DNA from: Parvibaculum sp040216885 | GTDB lineage: Bacteria > Pseudomonadota > Alphaproteobacteria > Parvibaculales > Parvibaculaceae | Length of the DNA: 64,000 bases | NCBI GenBank assembly: GCA_040216885.1 | Contig: JAVJOG010000014.1 | Coordinates: 207,865-271,864, forward strand | Direction of reading: 5' to 3' | In this document: one piece after another, positions 33,753-43,191 of the stretch | How the letters are laid out: each line of letters starts with the position of its first letter | Position numbering within the stretch: the stretch's first letter is position 1 | Made by a program: the position numbers and the translations under genes | Notes under the pieces: model-generated | Seen by the model: the letters and a program-made list of their open reading frames with translations, nothing else | Told to the model about the DNA's origin: nothing | Databases searched by the model: none

Positions 33753-34917
33753 AAAAATTCCGCAGGCGGACGATCCGCGCGGGCCGGGTTTCGGCATCTA
33801 TGTCCATTGGCCCTTCTGCCAGTCGAAATGCCCCTATTGCGATTTCAATTCCCATGTCGTCGCCTCGGTCGATCAGGCGCGCTGGGCGGCGGCGTTGACG
33901 CGCGAGCTCGAACACATGCGCTGGCTGACGGGTCCGCGCCGCGTGCGTTCGATTTTTTTCGGCGGCGGCACGCCCTCGCTGATGGAGGTCGCGACCGTCG
34001 AGGCGGTGCTGGCGCGCGTCCACGCGCTCTGGCAGGTCGACGAGGATGTCGAGGTGACGCTGGAAGCAAACCCGACCAGTGTCGAAGCGGCGCGCTTTCG
34101 CGGCTATCGGGCAGCGGGCGTCAACCGCCTCTCGCTCGGCGTCCAGTCGCTCGACGATGTGCAACTGAAATTTCTCGGCCGGCTGCACACCGCCGACGAG
34201 GCGCTGCGCGCGATCGGGCTTGCCCGCGAAACCTTCCCACGCCTCTCCTTCGACCTGATCTATGCGCGCCCCGGCCAGACGCGCGAAACCTGGGAACGCG
34301 AACTGCGCGCCGCGCTGGCCCATGCTGCCGACCACCTGTCGCTCTATCAACTGACCATCGAGCCCGACACGGCCTTCGCGCGCCTCTATGAAAAGGGCGC
34401 ATTCGTTCTGCCGGCGGAAGAAGACGCGGCCGCGCTTTACGAATTGACCGGCGAAATCTGCGCTGAAGCGGGCCTCGCGGCCTACGAAGTGTCGAACTAT
34501 GCCAGGCCCGGCGCCGAGTGCCGGCACAATCTCGTCTACTGGCGCTACGGCGATTATGCCGGTGTCGGGCCCGGCGCGCATGGACGTGTCAGGGCAGGGG
34601 AGGCGCATCTCGCGACGCGCACGCACCGCGCCCCCGGCCAGTGGATCGAGGCGGTCGAACAGGGCGGCCACGGTATCGAAGCATCGGAAGAAATCCCGCA
34701 AGCTGCACAGGGCGACGAAATGATGCTGATGGGCCTGCGTCTTGAGGAGGGCGTCTCGCTGTCGCGCTATGCGAAGCTCACCGGGCAGCCGCTTGCCGAT
34801 ACGCGCATCGCAAATCTGGTCGCGGGCGGGTTGCTGCTGCGCGACGGCGACCGCATCCGCGCCACGCCGCAAGGCCGCCTCGTTCTCGATGCGCTGCTGG
34901 CGCGGCTTCTCGCCTGA
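33694..34917 (+). CDS. hemW: Radical SAM heme chaperone HemW
   Basis: The product is 407 aa from the ATG at 33694, or 393 aa from 33736. HemW is a heme-binding radical SAM protein, once called oxygen-independent coproporphyrinogen oxidase. The cluster motif is GIYVHWPFCQSKCPYCDF with the CxxxCxxC spacing used by the HemW group. FFGGGTPSLM and the HemN C-terminal domain follow. I prefer 33694 because GGAG at 33683-33686 is well placed, although this makes a 59-nt overlap with rdgB; the start at 33736 has no visible ribosome binding site. Confidence 0.94.
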   Translation: MASRIAPTPSASSSMPASAEKIPQADDPRGPGFGIYVHWPFCQSKCPYCDFNSHVVASVDQARWAAALTRELEHMRWLTGPRRVRSIFFGGGTPSLMEVATVEAVLARVHALWQVDEDVEVTLEANPTSVEAARFRGYRAAGVNRLSLGVQSLDDVQLKFLGRLHTADEALRAIGLARETFPRLSFDLIYARPGQTRETWERELRAALAHAADHLSLYQLTIEPDTAFARLYEKGAFVLPAEEDAAALYELTGEICAEAGLAAYEVSNYARPGAECRHNLVYWRYGDYAGVGPGAHGRVRAGEAHLATRTHRAPGQWIEAVEQGGHGIEASEEIPQAAQGDEMMLMGLRLEEGVSLSRYAKLTGQPLADTRIANLVAGGLLLRDGDRIRATPQGRLVLDALLARLLA

Positions 34918-34935
34918 GCGCCGGAAAATCGAATC

Positions 34936-36201
34936 CTAGAAAACCGGCGGACGGAAACTCGTCGGCGCCGGATCGACAACGACCGCGCCGCCGGCCCGGA
35001 CTTCCATCACCGCAAGTCCGCGTTCGGTGCGCCCGTCGGGCATGAACCGGAAAATGCCGTCGACACCGGCAAAGCCGTCGGGATCGGTCAGCGCTTCGGC
35101 GGTAAAGCGGTCGCCGGGCGCCCGCGTCGACAGCGCCACGGCAAGGCTCGCCGCGTCGTAGCCGAGGCTTGCGATGCGCGGCGGCGTCGCCGCTCCATAG
35201 GCGCGTTTGTAGCGCGTCAGGAATTGCGCATGGCCTTCCGGCGGCGGCGCCGGGAACCAGCCGCCATGCAGCGGCGGTTCGAGCGCCAGCGACGGATCGT
35301 CCCAAAGGCCGGTGCCGAGAAACTTCACCTCGCGCGGATCGAGATCGTAATAGGGGAGCAGCGGCGAAATGGTTTTGAGCTGCGCGCCGCCTTCGGGCAG
35401 GAACAGCGCCTGGAAATTTCCGCCGCCATAGCTCGCCGCGAGGCGCCGCGCCGGTTCGTACATGCCGTCCGAACTTGCCGGATAGGAGGTCGAGGCGACC
35501 ACCTGGCCCGCGCGCGACGAAACCGCGCGTTCGAACTCGGCCCGCGCCCGGTCGCCATAGCTGCCTTGCGGGTATAGCGCGCCGAACGAAATCATGCCCT
35601 GCAGCGTCGCATATTCGACGATGCGGGAAATATCCTCGTGCAGCGGAAAGGAGAGCAGGTAAACACCGTTGCCCGCGACCGCGCTGTCCGACGAGAAGGC
35701 GACAACGGGCACATTGTATTGCGCCGCCAGCGGCGCGACGGCGGCGACCTCCTCGGCAAAGAGCGGCCCGAGAATGAGATCGGCCCCGGCGTTGAGCGCT
35801 TCCTGCGTGGCGCGTTGCGCGCCGCCCGCCGTGCCGCCTGTCGCCTTGGGGATCAGCAAGACCTGCGCGTTGTTGAATTCGAACAGCGCAAGCTGAGCGG
35901 CATTGTAGAGCGCATTCGAGAGCGCCCGCACATTGTCGCGCGGCGAGTTGAACGGCAGCAGCAGCGCGACGCGCACCGGCTGCTCGCCCGCCATATGCGC
36001 CGGCGTGTAGAAATTGGCCGGATCGCGCATTGCCGGCGTCTCGACGCGCGGCGGCGGCTGCACCTGCACGGTGGGCGGCGGTGCGACCACCGGCGGTGGC
36101 GCTGTGCGTCCGCCAAGCCCGTTACAGGCGGCGAGCATCAGGCCGAAAAAGAGGATGACGACCGCCCGAAGGCCGGAAGAGAAGAAACGGGCGTCTGTCA
36201 C
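34936..36201 (-). CDS. LpoA-type penicillin-binding protein activator lipoprotein
   Basis: The product is 421 aa and starts with GTG at 36201, supported by AAGGAA 7 nt before it. The signal peptide ends LMLAAC, a clean lipobox, and a Pro-rich linker (APPPVVAPPPTVQVQPPP) follows. The rest is a periplasmic-binding-protein fold with RVALLLPFNSPRDNVRALSNALYNAAQLALFEF and DLILGPLFAEEV (shown as pieces RVALLLPFNS and DLILGPLFAEE), typical of alphaproteobacterial LpoA-like proteins that may activate PBP1-type synthases. It is divergent from rsmI, its usual neighbour. Confidence 0.88.
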   Translation of the reverse strand: MTDARFFSSGLRAVVILFFGLMLAACNGLGGRTAPPPVVAPPPTVQVQPPPRVETPAMRDPANFYTPAHMAGEQPVRVALLLPFNSPRDNVRALSNALYNAAQLALFEFNNAQVLLIPKATGGTAGGAQRATQEALNAGADLILGPLFAEEVAAVAPLAAQYNVPVVAFSSDSAVAGNGVYLLSFPLHEDISRIVEYATLQGMISFGALYPQGSYGDRARAEFERAVSSRAGQVVASTSYPASSDGMYEPARRLAASYGGGNFQALFLPEGGAQLKTISPLLPYYDLDPREVKFLGTGLWDDPSLALEPPLHGGWFPAPPPEGHAQFLTRYKRAYGAATPPRIASLGYDAASLAVALSTRAPGDRFTAEALTDPDGFAGVDGIFRFMPDGRTERGLAVMEVRAGGAVVVDPAPTSFRPPVF

Positions 36202-36318
36202 CGGAATGTTCCTTGAACGAAGAGGGTCGGGGCTCGGCAAAGGGTACTGGCCGCGCCGGAGCAAGTAAACCTGAGCCTTCTTGCCAAAAAGTGTCTTCCG
36301 GGCGCAAGGTCGCGGACG

Positions 36319-37179
36319 ATGAACGAAAAATCCGGATCCCCGCTCGCGCCCGGCCTTTATGTCACGGCGACGCCCATCGGCAATGCCGGCGACATCAGCC
36401 TGCGCGCCCTTGATGTGCTGTCCCGCGCCCATCTGGTCCTGTGCGAGGACACGCGCGTGACGGCCAAGCTCTTCGCCATTCACCATGTCGAGGCCCGCAC
36501 CGCGCCCTATCACGACCACAACGCGGCCGAAATGCGCCCGCGCATCCTGAAGCGGCTGGAGGCCGGCGAGGCGATCGCGCTGGTCTCGGACGCCGGAACG
36601 CCGCTCGTCTCCGATCCGGGCCTGAAGCTGGTCCGCGAGGCGATTGCCGCCGGTCACACCGTCACGGCGCTGCCGGGCGCCTCCTCGGTGCTGGCCGCGC
36701 TGACGCTGGCGGGCCTGCCGACCGACCGCTTCTTCTTCGGCGGGTTTCTCGCCGCCAAACAGGAAGCCCGGCGCAAGGAACTGGCCGAACTGGCGGCTGT
36801 TCCCTCAACGCTGGTTTTTCTTGAAAGCGCCAACCGTCTCGCGGCCTCGCTGGCCGACATGGCCGAAACGCTCGGGCCCCGTGAAGCGGCGGTCGCCCGC
36901 GAACTGACCAAGAAATTCGAGGAAGTGCGGCGCGGTCCGCTGGCCGCGCTCGCGGCGCATTACAGCGAGGCCGGCGCGCCGAAGGGCGAGATCGTCGTCG
37001 TCGTCGGCCCGCCCGAAAAACGCGCGCCGCTCTGCGCCCACGAGATCGACGCGATGCTCGAAAACGCGCTCAGGCGTTCGAGCCTTAAGGACGCGGTCGC
37101 CGAAGTTGTGTCGATGACGGGCCTGCCGCGCCGCGAAATCTATGCCCGCGCCCTCGAAATCGCGGACGCGAAGGAATGA
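36319..37179 (+). CDS. rsmI: 16S rRNA (cytidine(1402)-2'-O)-methyltransferase
   Basis: The product is 286 aa. RsmI methylates the ribose of C1402 in 16S rRNA. It belongs to the tetrapyrrole-methylase fold: the N-terminal GLYVTATPIGNAGDISLRALDVL is diagnostic, VLCEDTRVTAKL follows, and the SAM-binding loop is ALVSDAGTPLVSDPGLKLV. FFGGFLAAK and the C-terminal RELTKKFEEV are also family motifs. It overlaps yraN by 4 nt and is divergent from the LpoA-type gene. Confidence 0.96.
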   Translation: MNEKSGSPLAPGLYVTATPIGNAGDISLRALDVLSRAHLVLCEDTRVTAKLFAIHHVEARTAPYHDHNAAEMRPRILKRLEAGEAIALVSDAGTPLVSDPGLKLVREAIAAGHTVTALPGASSVLAALTLAGLPTDRFFFGGFLAAKQEARRKELAELAAVPSTLVFLESANRLAASLADMAETLGPREAAVARELTKKFEEVRRGPLAALAAHYSEAGAPKGEIVVVVGPPEKRAPLCAHEIDAMLENALRRSSLKDAVAEVVSMTGLPRREIYARALEIADAKE

Positions 37180-37571
37180 AGCTCAGCGCAAGAAAAGGCG
37201 ATCCGTCGCGCGGCCTGGCCGCCCATCGCCTTGGCCTGCGCGCCGAAACGATTGCCGCCTTGTGGCTGCGCCTCAAGGGCTACCGCATTCTGGCCCGTCG
37301 GTTGAAAACCCATGCCGGCGAGATCGACATGGTGGCGCGGCGGGGCAGGGTGCTGGCCGTCGTCGAGGTCAAGGCGTCGGCGCAATCAGCGATGGCGGGC
37401 GAGCGTGCCGTCGAGGCCCTGCTGCCGCGCCAGCAGCAGCGTCTGGCCCGTGCCGCCGCGCATCTGCTGACGATGCGCCCGGCGCTGGCGGGCCTCGACC
37501 TGCGCTTCGACCTGGTGCTGGTCGCGCCGCGCCGCCTTCCCCGCCATCTGCCGGACGCCTGGCGGCCATAA
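37176..37571 (+). CDS. yraN: YraN/UPF0102 family nuclease-like protein
   Basis: The product is 131 aa. It has a restriction-endonuclease-like fold with the family motifs GLRAETIAALWLRLKGYRILARR, GEIDMVARRGRVLAVVEVKA (the E-ID-EVK residues resemble a PD-D/ExK site) and a Gln-rich helix. The function is not established, though the fold suggests DNA processing. It starts inside the rsmI stop codon (ATGA), and this pair precedes gshB in many alphaproteobacteria. Confidence 0.93.
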   Translation: MKLSARKGDPSRGLAAHRLGLRAETIAALWLRLKGYRILARRLKTHAGEIDMVARRGRVLAVVEVKASAQSAMAGERAVEALLPRQQQRLARAAAHLLTMRPALAGLDLRFDLVLVAPRRLPRHLPDAWRP

Positions 37572-37634
37572 TCTCGCCGCACCGCTCCCCTCATTGTCGC
37601 TCCGGCTTGGGTCCTCATTTCCGGAGATCGATAT

Positions 37635-38207
37635 ATGCGCGTGTCCATGGCGATGCTGGTTGTTGCGGCTTTGGCGCTTGGTGGCTGCGTGCCGCTCGCC
37701 ATCGGTGCGGGCGGTGCGGCCGCGGTCGGCGCTTCGCAGCAGCGCGGCCTAGAACAAGCGGTCGACGACAACGAGATTTCCTTCGAGATCAACCGCAAGC
37801 TGCTGGCCGAAGACGGTAATCTTTTCAAGGGCGTGGCGACCCAGGTGCGCGGCGGCCGCGTCCTTCTGTCCGGTGTCGTGCCGAAAGCCGAGGACCGCGT
37901 GCGGGTGGTCCGCATCGTCTGGACCGTCGGCGGCGTCAAGGAAGTCATCAACGAGTTGCGGGTCGGCGAGAGCGCCGGCTTCGGGCAGGCGATGGCCGAC
38001 ACGACGATCACCACAAAACTGCGCGCCCGCCTGACCGGCGATCGCAACGTCAGCGGCATCAATTACTCGATCGAGACCGTGCACGGCACCGTCTATCTGA
38101 TGGGCACCGCGCTCGACCGCGCCGAGCTCGACCGCGTCATCGCCCATGCACGCGACATCTCGGGCGTGAAGAACGTCGTCTCCTATGTCCGCATAGACAA
38201 GCGATGA
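37635..38207 (+). CDS. BON-domain lipoprotein
   Basis: The product is 190 aa. The signal peptide MRVSMAMLVVAALALGGC ends with a lipobox LGGC (Cys18). Two BON domains follow (about residues 48-115 and 118-188), with the repeated pattern of a helix, then a Gly-rich strand: VRGGRVLLSGVVPKAED and VHGTVYLMGTALDRAEL. The architecture resembles outer-membrane proteins of the DolP/OsmY type that bind phospholipid and support envelope integrity. GGAGA at about 37623 is the ribosome binding site. Stands between yraN and the SirB1-like gene. Confidence 0.88.
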   Translation: MRVSMAMLVVAALALGGCVPLAIGAGGAAAVGASQQRGLEQAVDDNEISFEINRKLLAEDGNLFKGVATQVRGGRVLLSGVVPKAEDRVRVVRIVWTVGGVKEVINELRVGESAGFGQAMADTTITTKLRARLTGDRNVSGINYSIETVHGTVYLMGTALDRAELDRVIAHARDISGVKNVVSYVRIDKR

Positions 38208-38249
38208 GAGCACTTGCATCCGCCGCCCCGGCCGCGCCATGATCGCCGC

Positions 38250-39101
38250 ATGGACGAAGCGATGCACGACATGGAAAGCGAGTTGCAGCGGGCGGGCGCG
38301 ATGCCCGACGGCGAACTCGACCTGGCGCGGCTCGCCTTGACGCTTGCCGCGCTCGACCGTCCGGAACTCGAACCCGATCCCTATCTCGCGCATCTCGACG
38401 AACTTGTTGGCGCGGCTGGCGATGCCTTGCCGGGCGGCGCGGGTGAAGCGCCCGCCGGCGTCGTTGCGGGCGCATTGGCGGGCGTCGTCGCCGGCCGCTT
38501 CCGCTATCTCGGCGACACCGAAACCTACGACGATCCGCGCAACGCCAACCTCGCCCATGTGATCGACCGCCGCAAAGGCCTGCCGGTCACGCTCGGCATT
38601 CTCTATCTGCATGTCGGCGCGAAGCTCGGCCTCGACCTGACGGGCCTGAACTTTCCGGGCCATTTCGTGCTGCGCCTGCGGGCCGCCGGCGACGCGGTGG
38701 TGCTCGACCCTTTCAATGGCGGGCGGCCCTTGACCGCCGCCGACCTGCTGACGCTGCTGCGCGGCGTCGAGGGGCCGGACGCGCGGCTGACGCCGGAGGC
38801 CTGCGAGCCGGTCGGCCCGCGCGACATCCTGTTGCGGCTTGAAAACAACATCCTGAGCCGCGCCATCAAATGCGGCGACTTCGCCCGTGCCCGCGCCGTA
38901 GTGCTGCGCATGATCTGGCTGGCGCCGCAGCGGGCGGGCCTGCGTTTCGAGCTTGGCCGCCTGGAGGTCCATGCCGGTCACATGGGCGCCGCCGCCCATG
39001 CCTTCGAGACCTGCAAGGACCTCGCATCCGACATCGGCGAAACCCGCATCGCCGGCATGGCCGAAGAGGCGCTACGCCGCCTGAAGACCCGCCTCAACTG
39101 A
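38250..39101 (+). CDS. SirB1-family transglutaminase-like protein with C-terminal TPR helices
   Basis: The product is 283 aa from the ATG at 38250. The region DPRNANLAHVIDRRKGLPVTLGILYLHVGAKLGL and LNFPGHFVLRL (about residues 90-150) is typical of the SirB1/YchA family, in which a transglutaminase-like core is present; here the catalytic Cys is not evident, as in other members. The C-terminal 100 residues are TPR-like helices (SRAIKCGDFARARAVVLRM). The function is unknown. An earlier in-frame TTG at 38214 is possible. GGCGCC-rich DNA leaves no clear ribosome binding site. Confidence 0.82.
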   Translation: MDEAMHDMESELQRAGAMPDGELDLARLALTLAALDRPELEPDPYLAHLDELVGAAGDALPGGAGEAPAGVVAGALAGVVAGRFRYLGDTETYDDPRNANLAHVIDRRKGLPVTLGILYLHVGAKLGLDLTGLNFPGHFVLRLRAAGDAVVLDPFNGGRPLTAADLLTLLRGVEGPDARLTPEACEPVGPRDILLRLENNILSRAIKCGDFARARAVVLRMIWLAPQRAGLRFELGRLEVHAGHMGAAAHAFETCKDLASDIGETRIAGMAEEALRRLKTRLN

Positions 39102-39180
39102 TTTTTTTCTCGCAAAGGGCCGCACCTCCCCCCATCTTTCCCCGAGCCTGCCCGCCCGCGAATGAGTGCGAGAGAAAAAC

Positions 39181-40119
39181 ATGAGCCTTGCCGTCGCCAT
39201 CCAGATGGACCCGGTCCACCAGATCAACATCAACGCGGATTCGACCTTCGCGCTGGGGCTGGAGGCGCAGCGCCGCGGCCACACGCTTTTCTATTACGAG
39301 CCCCGGGACCTTTCGATGCGCGACGGCCGCGCCTATGCGCGGATGCGCCCCCTGACGCTGCGCCGCGAGGCCGGCAATCATTCGACGCTCGGCAGCCTCG
39401 AAAAGACCTTCCTCGAAAATGTCGACGTGGTGCTGATGCGTCAGGACCCGCCTTTCGACATGAGCTACATCACGGCGACGCATATCCTCGAAACCGTGCA
39501 TCCGAAAACGCTGGTCGTGAACGATCCCGCCGAGGTGCGCAACGCGCCGGAAAAGCTGTTCGCGGTGCGCTTCAAGGGGCTCTTGCCGCCGACTCTGATC
39601 AGCCGCGACCCCGAGGAAATCCGCGCCTTCCGCCGCGAATTCGGCGACATCATCGTCAAGCCGCTCTTCGGCAATGGCGGCATCGGCGTTTTCCGCATCC
39701 GCGAGGGCGACGAGAACCTCAATTCGCTGCTCGAGATTTTCGGCCAGATGAACCGCGAGCCGGTGATCGTGCAGAAATATCTCCCCGAAGTGCGGCAGGG
39801 CGACAAGCGCATCATCCTGGTCGATGGGCTTCCCGTCGGCGCCATTAACCGCGTGCCGGCCGAGGGCGAATCGCGTTCCAACATGCATGTCGGCGGGCGG
39901 CCCGAAAAATGGTCGCTGACGAAGCGCGAGCGCGAGATTTGCGAGACGATCGGCCCGGAACTGAAGAAACGCGGCCTGATTTTCGTCGGCATCGACGTGA
40001 TCGGCGACTGGCTGACCGAGATCAACGTCACCTCGCCGACCGGCATTCAGGAGATCGACCGTTTCGACAACGCCAATCTGGCGGGGCTGGTGTGGGACGC
40101 GATCGAGGCGCGCAGATAG
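39181..40119 (+). CDS. gshB: Glutathione synthetase
   Basis: The product is 312 aa from the ATG at 39181. GshB joins gamma-glutamylcysteine and glycine with ATP. It is an ATP-grasp enzyme: VAIQMDPVHQININADSTFAL is the family N-terminus, KPLFGNGGIGVFRI is the flexible Gly-rich loop, and EPVIVQKYLPEV, GDKRIILVDG and EINVTSPTGIQEIDRF are nucleotide and metal-binding segments. GAGAGAAAAAC precedes the start. It follows the SirB1-like gene and is followed by a membrane dipeptidase. Confidence 0.97.
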   Translation: MSLAVAIQMDPVHQININADSTFALGLEAQRRGHTLFYYEPRDLSMRDGRAYARMRPLTLRREAGNHSTLGSLEKTFLENVDVVLMRQDPPFDMSYITATHILETVHPKTLVVNDPAEVRNAPEKLFAVRFKGLLPPTLISRDPEEIRAFRREFGDIIVKPLFGNGGIGVFRIREGDENLNSLLEIFGQMNREPVIVQKYLPEVRQGDKRIILVDGLPVGAINRVPAEGESRSNMHVGGRPEKWSLTKREREICETIGPELKKRGLIFVGIDVIGDWLTEINVTSPTGIQEIDRFDNANLAGLVWDAIEARR

Positions 40120-40132
40120 AGCGGAGATGAAT

Positions 40133-41425
40133 ATGGCGCGGGGGGCACATATCAACTGGACGCGGTATGCGATCGTGGCGGCGGCGATTGCGCTGATTGT
40201 CGGCGCCATCTGGACGCTGCGCCCGGTCTTCATCTCCGATGCGCCGCCACCCACCGCCGAGGAAACCGCCGCCCGTATCCATGCATCGGTCATTGCCATC
40301 GACACCCATGTCGATATCCCCTCGACTTTTGCGACCGGCATCTACGATCCCGGCAAGCCGGGCACATATCCCGTGCAGGTCGATCTGCCGCGCATGCGCG
40401 AGGGCGGGCTCGACGCGGTCTTCTTCATCGTCTATGCGGGGCAGGGCGCGCGCGACGATGCGGGTTATGCGGGAGCTGCCTCCGAGGCCTTCGCGAAATT
40501 CGCCGCCATCCGCCGCATGACGGATAATCTGTATCCGGACGAGATCGGCCTTGCCCGTTCCGCCGCCGACATCCGCCGGCTCCACGCCGAGGGCAAGCTG
40601 GTCGCGCTGATCGGCATCGAGAACGGTTATGTCGCCGGCCGCTCGCCCGAATTGCTCGACATCTATTACGAGCTCGGCGCGCGGTATCTCGGCCTTGTTC
40701 ACAACGGCCACAACGACATTGCCGACAGCGCGCTGCCGCAGGAAAAATTCGCCGACCGCACGAACGAGGAAGGCGGCGAACATGGCGGCCTGTCGGATTT
40801 CGGCCGCGCCCTCGTCGCCCGCGCCAACGATCTGGGGCTGATGGTCGATGTCTCTCACGCCTCGAAAGCCGCCGCCCTCGAAGCGATCGAGGTCTCGCGC
40901 GCGCCGGTCATCGTCTCGCACTCGTCGGTTCACGCGCTCCACCCCCATCCGCGCAACATGACGGACGAGGAAATAATGGCGCTTGCGGCAAAGGGCGGCG
41001 TCATCCAGATCGTTGCCTTCGACGCCTATCTGCACGACGTGCCGGAAGAAAAAGTCACGGCGCGGCGCGAGCTGGCGGCGTCGCTCGGCCTGACCTCGCT
41101 CGACGCCTTCTTCGGTGCTTCCGAGGAGACCAAACGCAAATTCGCCGAAGGCGTCGCCGCTCTCGACGCGAAATGGCCGCGCGCCACCGTGGCGACGCTC
41201 GCCGATCACATCGATCATGCGGTGAAGCTCGCCGGCATCGACCATGTCGGCATCTCGTCGGACTTCCAGGGCGGCGGCGGCATCGAGGGCTGGTCCCATG
41301 CCGGCGAAACGCTGAACGTGACGGCCGAGCTCGTCCGCCGCGGCTACACCGAAGAACAGATCGCCAAACTCTGGGGCGAAAACCTGATGCGCGTGATGGA
41401 TGCGGCCGAGGCGGCGCGGAAATGA
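40133..41425 (+). CDS. Membrane dipeptidase (family M19)
   Basis: The product is 430 aa from the ATG at 40133, which has GGAG 6 nt before it; an ATG at 40127 is too close to that site. An N-terminal membrane helix (YAIVAAAIALIVGAIW) anchors a periplasmic catalytic domain. Zinc ligands are suggested by IDTHVDIPS, the bridging Glu in LIGIENGYV, DVSHAS and IVSHSSVHAL, and GIDHVGISSDFQGGGG closes the site. M19 enzymes cleave dipeptides, including Cys-Gly and D-containing ones. A role in glutathione or cell-wall peptide turnover next to gshB is inference. Confidence 0.92.
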   Translation: MARGAHINWTRYAIVAAAIALIVGAIWTLRPVFISDAPPPTAEETAARIHASVIAIDTHVDIPSTFATGIYDPGKPGTYPVQVDLPRMREGGLDAVFFIVYAGQGARDDAGYAGAASEAFAKFAAIRRMTDNLYPDEIGLARSAADIRRLHAEGKLVALIGIENGYVAGRSPELLDIYYELGARYLGLVHNGHNDIADSALPQEKFADRTNEEGGEHGGLSDFGRALVARANDLGLMVDVSHASKAAALEAIEVSRAPVIVSHSSVHALHPHPRNMTDEEIMALAAKGGVIQIVAFDAYLHDVPEEKVTARRELAASLGLTSLDAFFGASEETKRKFAEGVAALDAKWPRATVATLADHIDHAVKLAGIDHVGISSDFQGGGGIEGWSHAGETLNVTAELVRRGYTEEQIAKLWGENLMRVMDAAEAARK

Positions 41426-41520
41426 ACCGTGTTCCCATTTCGTTCTTGCGCCCGGCAAATCCTTCCGCTAGCCTTTCCCCATAACGCAGGCCTCCCGGCC
41501 GGCGGGCAGGGGGCCGAAAC

Positions 41521-43071
41521 ATGGTCGCGCATATCGAGACGGTGGCCTTTCAGGGCGTCGAGGCGCGGCCTGTCGATGTGCAGGTCCATATCGCCAGCGG
41601 CGTCATCGGCTTTGCCGTGGTCGGCCTCGGCGACAAGGCGGTCGCCGAAAGCCGCGAGCGCGTCCGCGCCGCGCTGCATGCGATCGGCCTCGGCCTCCCG
41701 GCGAAACGCATCACGGTCAATCTCGCCCCCGCCGATCTGCCTAAGGAAGGCAGCGACTACGATCTCCCCCTCGCGCTCGGTCTGCTGTTGGTCATGGGGG
41801 TCCTTCCGGCGCAGGAGCTGGAGCGTTTCGTCGCCATCGGCGAATTGTCGCTCGACGGTACGATCAATCCGGTCGCCGGCGCATTGCCCGCCGCCATTGC
41901 CGCCAATGCGCGCGGCAAGGGGCTGATCTGCCCCGAGGCCTGCGGGCCGGAAGCCGCATGGGCCGGCATGGATGCGGGCAATCCCGGCGGCGTCCTCGCG
42001 CCGCGCTCGATCATCGCGCTGGTCAATCATTTTCGCGGCACGCAGGTCTTGTCCGAACCGGCGCCGATGAAGGCGGTCGAGGCGGGCCCCGTGCCCGATC
42101 TCCGCGACATCAAGGGACAGGAATCGGCCAAGCGCGCGCTCGAAGTGGCGGCGGCGGGTGGTCACAATATGCTGATGGTCGGCCCGCCCGGCTCCGGCAA
42201 GTCGATGCTGGCCGCGCGTTTGCCTGGAATTTTGCCGCCGCTTTCCCCGCGCGAGATGCTGGAAGTTTCGATGGTTTCCTCGCTTGCGGGGGAGCTTTTG
42301 AAAACCGGCGTCGGCCGCCGCCGCCCCTTCCGCGCGCCGCATCATTCGGCCTCCATGCCGGCGCTGGTCGGCGGCGGGCTTCGCGTTCGCCCCGGCGAAA
42401 TCTCGCTCGCGCATCGCGGCGTCTTGTTTCTGGATGAACTGCCGGAGTTCCCGCGCCAAGTTCTGGATAGCCTCCGCCAACCGCTCGAGTCCGGCGAGGC
42501 GGTCGTTGCCCGCGCCAATGCGCACGTCACCTTTCCGGCCCGCTTCCAGCTCGTCGCGGCGATGAACCCCTGCCGCTGCGGTCATGCGGGCGATGCGGCG
42601 CGCGCCTGTCCGCGTGTGCCCCGCTGCATCGGCGACTATCAGGCGAAGCTCTCGGGCCCGATGCTCGACCGCATCGATATCCATATCGAAGTGCCCCCCG
42701 TCGCGCATGCCGATCTTGCCTTGCCGCCGCCCGCCGAAGGTTCGGCCGAGGTGTCCGCCCGCGTTGCCGCCGCGCGCGAGGCGCAGGAGGCGCGCTTCAC
42801 CGAAATCGTCGGCCCGCAATCCATGCTGCTCAACGCCCATGTCGAGGGCGAACTGCTCGACCGCATCGCAACGCCGGACGATCCCGGCAAGCGTCTGCTG
42901 GTCGAGGCGTCGGAGCGCATGGGGCTCACCGCGCGCGGCTATCACCGCGTGCTTCGCGTCGCGCGCACGCTGGCCGATCTCGAAGGCGCGGGCAGCGTCA
43001 CCCGCATCCATATCGCCGAGGCGCTTGCCTACCGCGAAACGGTGGCCGGCAAGCTCGGCGCGGCGGCCTGA
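41521..43071 (+). CDS. YifB/ComM-family Mg chelatase-like AAA+ ATPase
   Basis: The product is 516 aa. ComM-type proteins are helicase-like ATPases that promote branch migration during natural transformation; YifB is the usual name elsewhere. The N-terminal ChlI-like part (about residues 20-140) is followed by an AAA+ core with Walker A GPPGSGKSMLA (about residues 221-231), RPFRAPHHSAS, Walker B GVLFLDELPEF and AAMNPCRCGHAGDA, then a C-terminal Mg chelatase domain. It follows the dipeptidase after 95 nt, where GCTAGCCT (41467-41474) and TTGCGC resemble promoter elements. Confidence 0.95.
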   Translation: MVAHIETVAFQGVEARPVDVQVHIASGVIGFAVVGLGDKAVAESRERVRAALHAIGLGLPAKRITVNLAPADLPKEGSDYDLPLALGLLLVMGVLPAQELERFVAIGELSLDGTINPVAGALPAAIAANARGKGLICPEACGPEAAWAGMDAGNPGGVLAPRSIIALVNHFRGTQVLSEPAPMKAVEAGPVPDLRDIKGQESAKRALEVAAAGGHNMLMVGPPGSGKSMLAARLPGILPPLSPREMLEVSMVSSLAGELLKTGVGRRRPFRAPHHSASMPALVGGGLRVRPGEISLAHRGVLFLDELPEFPRQVLDSLRQPLESGEAVVARANAHVTFPARFQLVAAMNPCRCGHAGDAARACPRVPRCIGDYQAKLSGPMLDRIDIHIEVPPVAHADLALPPPAEGSAEVSARVAAAREAQEARFTEIVGPQSMLLNAHVEGELLDRIATPDDPGKRLLVEASERMGLTARGYHRVLRVARTLADLEGAGSVTRIHIAEALAYRETVAGKLGAAA

Positions 43072-43191
43072 CGCGTCCGGACGATTCACCTTCCGCTAAC
43101 CATACGCCTTAGCGCTTTCTCAAGTCCGGGGCGGGCAAAGTCGGGTCTTGTCGACATGCCCGGCCGCGCGGCCGGCAGCCGCGGAACCCGT

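Noticed and set aside
39102..39120. T-run after the SirB1-like gene as a terminator
   Set aside because: There is no hairpin directly before the T-run, so an intrinsic terminator is not supported.
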